Shown piece after piece: positions 56,259 to 64,000 of a stretch of DNA of 64,000 nucleotides (position 1 is its first letter; each line of letters begins with the position of its first letter). Origin of the DNA: Pratylenchus scribneri. Its lineage: Eukaryota > Nematoda > Chromadorea > Rhabditida > Pratylenchidae. The DNA lies in NCBI GenBank assembly GCA_030063045.1, contig JAQSEB010000173.1, positions 744,001 to 808,000 of the forward strand, written 5' to 3'. Under the pieces are notes generated by a model. That model saw only the letters and a program-made list of their open reading frames with translations. It did not search any database and was not told where the DNA came from. A program made the position numbers and the translations under genes.

Positions 56259-56392
56259 CTATTAATTTTAAATATAATTATTTTGATATACATGTAAAAA
56301 TAAAAAAAAATATAATTATTTGTTTTAATTGATAAAAATTAAAATTATATTTAATTATAAACTTTAATTGAATTTAATTTCAATAGACAAAA

Positions 56393-58861
56393 TTATAATG
56401 TCTTTGTGACAAAATTCGTTAAGGAAAATAATAAATCTGGCTTGAACAGAAGTTTATTATTTGAATTACAAATATGAAAATCAAAAATTGAATAGGATAA
56501 ACGGAGGTATCTTCTTTGAATTACAATCATAAGTATTATGACAATTTTTATCCGCTTCCAGCCCAAAAAAATCGAGTATTTTCCCAATCTTTGTGATGAA
56601 TGTACCAATTAATAATTATGAGGAAAAACATAATTTAAAAATAATATAAAACAAATTAATTATATTTTTAATAATGAAATTCATAAAAATTTAATCATCT
56701 TCAAATAGATTTAATCAGAAATTAAAAATTACAAAATCAAATTTGTAAAAATTTAAATTAAATTACTAAAATAATAATTTTTAATTTAATAAATTTAAAA
56801 ATAATTATTATATCAATTTACACTACCTAAACAACCTAAATGATTATTAATTTATAATTATTTATATACTTATAGAAAATTATTTAATATATAATTTAAA
56901 AAAAACAAATTTTTAATATTATTTTATAAGTGAAAAATTTCACTGTAAATTACAAAAATTTTTTTAATATAATATTTTTTAATTTAATAAAAACTTTCAA
57001 ATAAAATCACATTATTATGCATTTGTTAATGTCCAGCTGTCCCTTGTTTTGCACAAGAAGCAATAAAACGTTAGTCATTTCAAATTTTTTTCGTATGACC
57101 GAGAATGCAATTTAAAATTTTTTTATAAATTAATGAAAGAGAAAAAATAATAAGACAAATAAAAATTAGTTAATTGATCTTAAAAATTTTATTTATTTAA
57201 AAATAATTATACATGAATAAAAATGAAAGTTAAAAAAAATTAAATATTATAAATCTACTTATTATTTAAAAAAAAATATATTTAATTAAATAAGAAATGT
57301 TTATAAAACCTACTATATAATAAAAAATTTACTGATAAAAAAATAATTATTTGTTTTAATTAATAAAAATTAAAATTATATTTAATTATAAAATATATTT
57401 GAATTAAATTCGAAAAATAAGAAGTTAAATATATAAATTTTTAACCATCTTCTTTTAACTTTTTAGAAATTTGATATAAATAAAGATTTGATAATAAATA
57501 TATATTATAAATATAATATATTTTTAGAAAATATAAATAAATAAAATAATGGCAGCAATAAATATTATAAAAATTATTATAAATAAACTTAACTATCTTC
57601 TCATCCATCAAAAATTTTGGAAAAATTTAATACGCTCTACGGGCGGTTTGAAATAAATAATAAAAGAATATAAAATTCAATTGATAAATTAAATTTTTAA
57701 TTATTTCTAAAACATATATACCTTGTCTTCTAGCCAGTTTAAAAACTGAGCTTATTATAATTTTCTGCATATAAATCATTTCTTTTCAGATCCATCTTAA
57801 CGGACAAAATTGAAGAAAAAATTTTATATTATCTAAATTAAAAATAATAATTTATAAAATAAAGCAGGAAATTTTCCAATCATAATAGAGAAAAATTTAT
57901 TCAATGCGCATTATAATTGATTAAATTAAATACGAAATTAATTAAAAGAATAATAACAATAAATGTTTATTTCATAAATGATTAATTTTTCCATATATCT
58001 TAATTAAGCAAAAAGAAATCATAATAAATTCAATATTGTACACAATGATTTAAACTAATTTATATTTAGAAACTATAAATTAATTAAATTTAAATATTTT
58101 TTAGTTAGTAAAAAAATTTATAATTAAAAAATGTTTACGCATATGTAATTTGCTTCTTTTAATTTAATAAATTCTTATTTTCTAAATTTATTTTCTTTTC
58201 TTAAATAAGAAAGAGAGAAAATTTTATTTAAAAATATATAGGGATAGGGCTAAATAGAATAATAATTCAGAATATGTTTTTCTGCAACATGATTAAAGAA
58301 GTAATATATTTCTAATAGAAAATCCTATTCAAAAATTAATTTTTCTATTAATTCTGGAAATAATTAATTAGACAAAAAAATTCCAAAAATAAATATCTAT
58401 AAAAAATATTTTTATAAATTCGAAAATTTACTTCTTTATTTCGATAAGGGCTTACACATTATATTTTTAAAAACATTAATAAAAGCAACAACAAATAATT
58501 GCACTGATGAATGCCCAACTTTTTAAAATTATCTCAACTTCATTTATTATATGCAATAATAAATGTTATATTGATCAAGAAAAAGATTCATCCATTTAAA
58601 AAAATAATTTTAAAAAATAATTTTCAAATAAAATTTTCATATTTAAGCATACAATTGATTTCTACAGTTAAATAAAGTATTTTAAATTTATTAGATAAAT
58701 TTTTAATTAAAAAATTTTCAATTATGATTTTTAAAAATTTATAAATTATTAATAAATTCAAGAGCCAATATAAGGCATTAAATCGCTTATTGGCCTAACA
58801 TTTTCCTAAATCATAATATATTTTTAAATGTCATAAAATCAAAATATATCTAGCTTTATTT
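56393..58861. other. AT-rich desert
   Basis: A 71-codon minus-strand frame at 56393-56608 is not supported by any domain. Islands at 57010-57110 (FCTRSNKTLVISNFFRMTE) and 57600-57660 (YLLIHQKFWKNLIRSTGGLK) are open but unidentified. A roughly 45 bp AT-rich sequence near 56320 recurs near 57340. Confidence 0.4.
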
Positions 58862-58948
58862 AATTATCTGCGTAACCAACTTTCCCGCACCAAAATTGAG
58901 AGCGTAGCCATAATTTTATCTACAAATTTGGAGCAAATAGGGGCTTAG
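58862..58948 (+). pseudogene. Coding-like island
   Basis: A 28-codon open frame reads NYLRNQLSRTKIESVAIILS then TNLEQIGA, ends at TAG and continues GYSN. It is amphipathic and protein-like; the family is unknown. Confidence 0.25.
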
Positions 58949-59546
58949 GGATATAGTAATACTAAAATAATTTTCTAAAAAACTACAAAAGTACAAAAGT
59001 GTAAAATGCTATTATCACATATCAAAATTTAATTTTAAAATTAATAATTTTATAAACGAATTTATTAATCATATTCTAAACATTTTAAATAAATATTTTA
59101 AAAATTTATAAATCATTCATAATTATTATAAATAAAAACAAAATCAGATAAAAAAGAAGAAAAATTCTTTTAAAAAACACTATTTAAAAAATTATAATTA
59201 AATAATATATGAAATAATATTAAATTTTATGATTTTATGGAATTTATAACTAATGATATATTTACATTCTTAAAATATATAAAAATTTATCAAAATTTCA
59301 AAAATATCCCAATAAATTAACTCCAAATGATGGAAAAAATAAAAATTTATTTAAATAAAAAATAATATATCTCCCTCCAACTAGTTTAAATGCATATTAA
59401 TAAATGTTAATACTTGGATCATGATTAACTGTGATCGAAATGCTTGAAGGATACAATCTTAAATGCTTAGCTTAAATTTTATTCATCTCCTTAAAAAATA
59501 TTTCAAAAGAATTATAAATTAAAGATAGAAAAATTATTTTTTACAG

Positions 59547-59660
59547 TATCACAACAACAAAAAAAACGAACAGCAGTGGAAATTAAGAGTCTACCCTTAT
59601 GGAAACAATATCGACGACTACGTTAGTCTATCTACACCTGAGCTCAAGAGAGAATTCTAA
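59547..59660 (+). pseudogene. MATH-domain exon fossil
   Basis: A TTATTTTTTACAG acceptor opens a 37-codon frame reading KNEQQWKLRVYPYGNNIDDY and VSLSTPELKREF. W-K-L-R-V-x-P-x-G-N followed by DYVSL matches the central strands of MATH (TRAF-homology) domains as in SPOP or BATH proteins (W-x-L-R-V-x-P-x-G...DYLSL). It may end at the donor-like TAC|GTTAGT or run on to TAA. Neighbouring exons of a MATH/BTB gene were not found, so it is an isolated exon or a fossil. Nematodes have large MATH-BTB families. Confidence 0.55.
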
Positions 59661-60304
59661 TTTTATTGCCAATTATTTCTTGTTAAAAAATTAATGAATA
59701 ATAATCTTTAATAATAAATGACAAGAAATAAAATTATTTTTAAAAAAGAAAAATATTCTTAAAATTAATTAAAGAAGCTTGAAATAAAAAAAGAGATAAA
59801 ATAAGAATTAAATAAAAATAATATTTTCAAGAAAGGTTTAAAAAAATAAATTAATCTTAATAAATAAATTATAAAGAATTAATAGAATATTATTTTATTG
59901 AAAATAAAGCTTCAACATTTTCGTCTAAAAATTCAGTTATTATTAAATTAATAATAAATAGCAGGAATGCCAAAAAAATGTACAATAAAAATGACACAAT
60001 TTTAATTAAAAAAAACGAAGAAATTATTGGTGAAAATTAAATTTAAATTAAACTAGAGCAATTGCAATTTAAAATATTTGTATAATATTATAATAATATG
60101 TAGATGTAAATTAATTTATATATAAATATCTATCAAAATAAAGAATTAATCATTGATATTTATATTAATATAACTTAAATACCGAAACAAAGAATTATTA
60201 ATAAAATCAAATTATTTTCTTTAAAATAATTAAATAATATTTAAAAATTGAATGATGATGTTAATGAATAAATTTTTTATTATAAAATATTGTGACTGCA
60301 TTGA

Positions 60305-60480
60305 TTGCAACAATTCTTGGAACGGGAGTTGAATGCTCCCCGTCAGCTTCACCATGATAATTTGTTCAATTGGTGAGGGTATTTAATTTTTAAAAATAAT
60401 TAAATTAATATAATTCTAGATACAGGGGATATCTGCAAATTTGCGGCAATCATTGAAGAATATTGCCCAAAAGGATAATT
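60305..60480 (+). pseudogene. Two adjacent coding-like islands
   Basis: 60305-60373 reads LQQFLERELNAPRQLHHDNL then FNW, with a TTG|GTGAGG donor-like end. After a TAATTCTAG acceptor, 60421 onward reads IQGISANLRQSLKNIAQKDN. The phases do not join cleanly across this intron, so a working gene is doubtful. Family unknown. Confidence 0.3.
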
Positions 60481-61799
60481 CATTGAAATTAATATACATA
60501 TTTATTTTGCTGAATAATCATCTAAAATTATTTTAAACATTTACAAAAAATATTAATGAAAAAATTAAGGAAAAACTGGTTAAAATCATCATACATAGTG
60601 AAAATTAAAAAATATATATAAAAAATTTAATAAAAAATTATTTAAGATTCAATGCTATAAAAATTGGAAATGCAAATAGAGAAAGATGGTTTTAGAAAGT
60701 AAATAATTCCATATAATAAAAAAGAAATATTAAAAAAAAATAAAAAAAATTATAAAAAGCAGCAGATTATAATAAAAATAATTATTTTAATAACTATTAT
60801 TTATCAATAAATTAAAATATTAAAATGTGATTATATTAAATTCATTCTAAATATTTGAAAATCTTATATAGAAAAAAAGAAAAAATTTGAAATAAAACAA
60901 AAAATGGAAAAAAAAGAACAATGACCTTAGATCATATAAAAAATATTAAGAATGAAAGATGCAATTGATTAAGAAAAACTAAATAAAAATAAAATAAAAA
61001 TTTCAAGAAAATAAGAATTTAAATTATTAAAATTATACATTTTAATCATAGTAAAAATTATATTTAATTATTATTAATTATAAATTGATTTTCAATTCTC
61101 CATTAATCAGTAATAAATAATTTAAAATTCATAAACATTAAAATGTTTTCTATAATATGTTAAATTTTTTCTATGATAATTTTTAAAATAATACCGAAGG
61201 AAAAATTTTTTTTATTATGATTGGAATTAAATTTTCATTTGTGTGATGATTGATGACTGCACATTCTATATAAAAATATGATTGCATCATAGAACTGAAA
61301 TAAATAAATAAATATTTTAGTTGATTCTTAATATTTATTGAAGAAATAATTTTTATTTCTCCATGAAAAAAATGGCAAGGCTGTAATGTGATTTAGCAGA
61401 AGAAAAATCATCAGCAATATCGTTGATTGTTTAGCTATATCTTCATTAAATATTTATTTTTATTTATGCTTATCTAAAAAATGTAGAAATTTAAGGAAAT
61501 AATCGTCATATATTAAATTTTTTAATTAAAATATTTTATTAGATAAATTTTTTAATTAATATTTTAAAAAAATTGGGAGATAAATTCTTTTTAAAAAAAT
61601 AATATGTCAGAAATTAAAAACAATGTTTATAATATAATATAATTTTTGCTATTGATCCATTCTGCTGAATGGGTATATCTAATAAATTTTATTAATAATT
61701 GCTCTTTTCCTCTTTTCCAATTTTTTTCAATATAATATATCTAAATAATTTTTAAAATTTTTAGTAAGAGAAAACCATCCGAACGATATGTACATTAAG

Positions 61800-61894
61800 A
61801 AATGAACTTATAATGGTATTTTAAAATATTTATTTAATTCTGTGGAACGAATGTTCACTCCAAAACCAGATGGCTGTAAAACTCTAAAAAATAT
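61800..61894 (+). pseudogene. Coding-like island
   Basis: The frame reads TYNGILKYLFNSVERMFTPK then PDGCKTLKNI and ends at TAA. A TGA lies just upstream of TYNG. No family is recognised. Confidence 0.2.
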
Positions 61895-62221
61895 CTAATG
61901 TACATTGATAAATTTAATATGTAAAAAACCATAAATTAACTTATATTTAAAAATTTTTAAATAAAGAGATTTCAAATTAAAAATAAAAATTTATCTTATA
62001 TCTATGAAATAATGGTGTGAGAAAATTTATGAAAAGAAATTTATAATTTAAAAATTAATTTACTCTTGAATAATTAAGTATATATATTTGATGACCGATT
62101 TAAGAATTTAATGAAAATTTTAAATTATTATAAAATATATTCATATTAAAATTTAAAAAAATAATTCAAACAAACAAATTAAAAAAAATCAAAAATTATA
62201 TGAATAGAATGCCTAACTATT

Positions 62222-62413
62222 ATTGAAAGGCATTATGAAACCTATCAATTAATTTGATCGAAGCATTAATATTGAGTTTAAATCAATAATATTAAAAAAT
62301 ATAAATTTTATTAAAATGAATAAAGAAAAATCTTACAAAAGTGAAGATTTTTTTATATGGTTAAAAAATAAAGATATTTTTATTATATCTAATAACATTA
62401 TATATGTTACAAC
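62222..62413 (+). repeat. Direct repeat copy 2 of a 192 bp unit
   Basis: It matches 55280-55471. An open frame beginning at Met 62316 runs 52 codons through this repeat to 62474 (FFIWLKNKDIFIISNNIIYV, then PWKEEDIGQVL), hits TAA, and continues NFFIRCKVLCGIEICQF. This looks like a damaged exon. Confidence 0.7.
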
Positions 62414-62579
62414 GAATTTCTTTTTTATTCCAAATTTTCCATGGAAAGAAGAAGATATTGGTCAAGTTCTATAAAATTTCTTCATCCGCTGTAAAGTTCT
62501 ATGTGGCATTGAAATTTGTCAATTTTAAAATTAATCAAAATTGAATATGGAGAACTACTAAATAAATAATTTAGATATT

Positions 62580-64000
62580 TTTACGTCATTGAAGCGTCTT
62601 CTAACGATGACGCAAATTAAAATATCTTACGGTATTCCAACCAAGATAAATAATTTATAAATAATTAAAGGATGAAGAGATCTGAAAAAATTGTTGACAC
62701 AAAAATTAATTATGAAAATCTTTTTAATAAATTTATTGCTAATATAAAATAAAAATAAAAAAAATATTTTTTCAAGGAATATTTAAAATTGTAAAACATA
62801 AAAATAACTTTTTTTCATAAATCATTATTTTATTAAATTAATAATTTATAAAATTAAATTTTTGCAAATAAAATAGCAAATATTATTTTCATTATGAAAT
62901 ATTAAGGTCATGGCTGAATCGAAGCAGTAAACTTATTGAAAATGTCTAAAAGAATTATTAATTTTTGAAAATATTAAAAAACTCACAAAAATGAGCATTA
63001 AGTAAAATGCTGTGAATATTGAGTGGAAGAATATTTAAATAAAAAAAGAAAGAATTTAAATTCTATAAGCATTTAAAAATTCAAATAATAATCCAAATCG
63101 GAACAGTAAATCAAAGAAATAGCAATGATTTTGAAATGTAAGAATCATTTCCGCGCTTTTTCAACTAATTTAGATAAATATAAAATTTAATTATTATAAA
63201 ATATTTTGTTATAAATAATCGAAAAAAATGAATCTTTTTGAAAAATCTATAGAAATTTAAAAAAAAGAATAATTAATTGAAGCAGAACTAATTTGGGCAA
63301 AATGAAAAAAGGATATAATTCCGCAATTGGCAGAAATTGTATTATTTTTAAATGAACAATTCAGAAAAAATTTTTATTTTATAGAAAGAAATTTAATAAA
63401 TATCATTATAATATAGAAAAATATATAGATATCAAGAATATACTTATAAAACATTTAATACAATTGTAATTAAAAAAACCTTTAAGATTATTATCATCTT
63501 ATGTTAATAATATATATTATTTCATTTATAAGAAATATCCAAAATGGAGTAAGTGATGGTGATGGTGATTGAAATGGAGTTTGAAAGTAATCATGGTAAA
63601 TACTCTGTAATTTTTAATTTAATTTGCACAATAAACTCAAAAAAAATAAAATTATCCAAAATAAAAAAATATATAAAAATATCCAATTAAGAATGGAATT
63701 ACAAAGAATAGTACATTTTTAGAAAACTATCTATAATTATAATAAATTTATAAAAGTAAATTTAAATTTATATATTAAATTTTTATATAAAAAATTAATA
63801 TTATAATTTTAATATTTAGAAACATTAATTTTATTTTATTCTTCAGAACAAGTTGACGATGGAATATATACTCGAGACGTTATTGAAAACAAATTTCATT
63901 TGTGATTTTGAAAATTATTAACTAATCCTCATTCCAGTGGTTTTGGATATAGGCTGTCGCTTAAATTTAAAAATAATTAATTAAAAAAACAAAGATAAAA
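62580..64000. other. AT-rich end of the window with scattered islands
   Basis: Islands: 62577-62652 (LDIFTSLKRLLTMTQIKISY), 63280-63410 (EAELIWAK, TGA, KKDIIPQLAEIVLFLNEQF), and 63849-63920 after an ATTCTTCAG acceptor (NKLTMEYILETLLKTNFICD). None is assigned. The rest is AT-rich sequence without visible features. Confidence 0.35.

Noticed and set aside
29640..64000. Alternative nuclear genetic code with TAA/TAG read as glutamine
   Set aside because: The intact seven-exon gene at 21311-27957 uses CAA/CAG for all its many Gln codons and contains no internal TAA/TAG; the Helitron also uses CAA/CAG throughout apart from three or four stops, and it has frameshifts as well.
1..64000. tRNA, rRNA, CRISPR array or bacterial-type operon
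   Set aside because: No A/B-box pair with a cloverleaf, no rRNA-like conserved block and no regularly spaced repeat-spacer array were found by eye; the arrays seen are contiguous tandem repeats without unique spacers.

Overview
The window looks like nuclear DNA of a nematode, quite possibly a plant-parasitic tylenchid. This is inference from gene structure, not a species match: short exons split by AT-rich introns with TTTCAG/TTTTAG acceptors, a retropepsin-fold gene, a MATH-domain exon, hAT and Mutator-like non-autonomous elements, and a Rep/helicase Helitron. No rRNA, tRNA, CRISPR or bacterial operon was seen.

The window has two compositional halves. The left half (1 to about 29.64 kb) is moderately AT-rich and holds three multi-exon genes plus many foldback and MITE-type elements. 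From left to right: the end of a gene (1-90); a three-copy, roughly 1.1 kb macrosatellite with arrays of GC-rich hairpin units (637-4046); a minus-strand gene with duplicated Ser/Asn/Glu-rich exons and a C-terminal region weakly resembling PUR proteins (4141-6059); three MITEs with clear target-site duplications (5452-5671, 6413-6825, 6978-7487); a plus-strand retropepsin-like gene whose catalytic Asp is Asn (8161-9722), with foldback repeats in and around it; a TCATC-type minisatellite inside terminal inverted repeats (11191-12823); a Mutator-type foldback (13530-14214); a 25-27 bp tandem array (15040-15860); a hAT MITE (17965-18801); and a seven-exon secreted, Ser/Thr/Pro/Gln-rich protein gene (21311-27957) with another Mutator-type foldback in its second intron. 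A large foldback (28169-29628) ends this half.

The right half (29.64-64 kb) is extremely AT-rich and has almost no intact reading frames. Three GC-richer blocks stand out. The first is a 1,344 bp solo LTR (36154-37497) with a 5 bp target duplication and a paralogous empty site near 46.86 kb. The second is a damaged minus-strand Helitron (about 38711-45004) encoding an Ulp1-type protease, a zinc-finger-like region, a HUH/Y2 Rep and a Pif1 helicase in one polyprotein. The third is a scatter of short plus-strand coding-like islands. The best of these read as SF1 (UPF1-like) helicase motifs (46503-46682, 56156-56258), a MATH domain (59547-59660) and a bZIP-like helix (35624-35745). They look like fossil exons; several in-frame TAA/TAG codons fall where glutamine is expected, which suggests C-to-T decay rather than a different code, because the intact seven-exon gene uses CAA/CAG freely and has no internal TAA/TAG.

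There is no operon-like cooperation among these genes. The main story is a gene-bearing segment invaded by non-autonomous transposons, next to an AT-rich graveyard of transposons and decayed genes.
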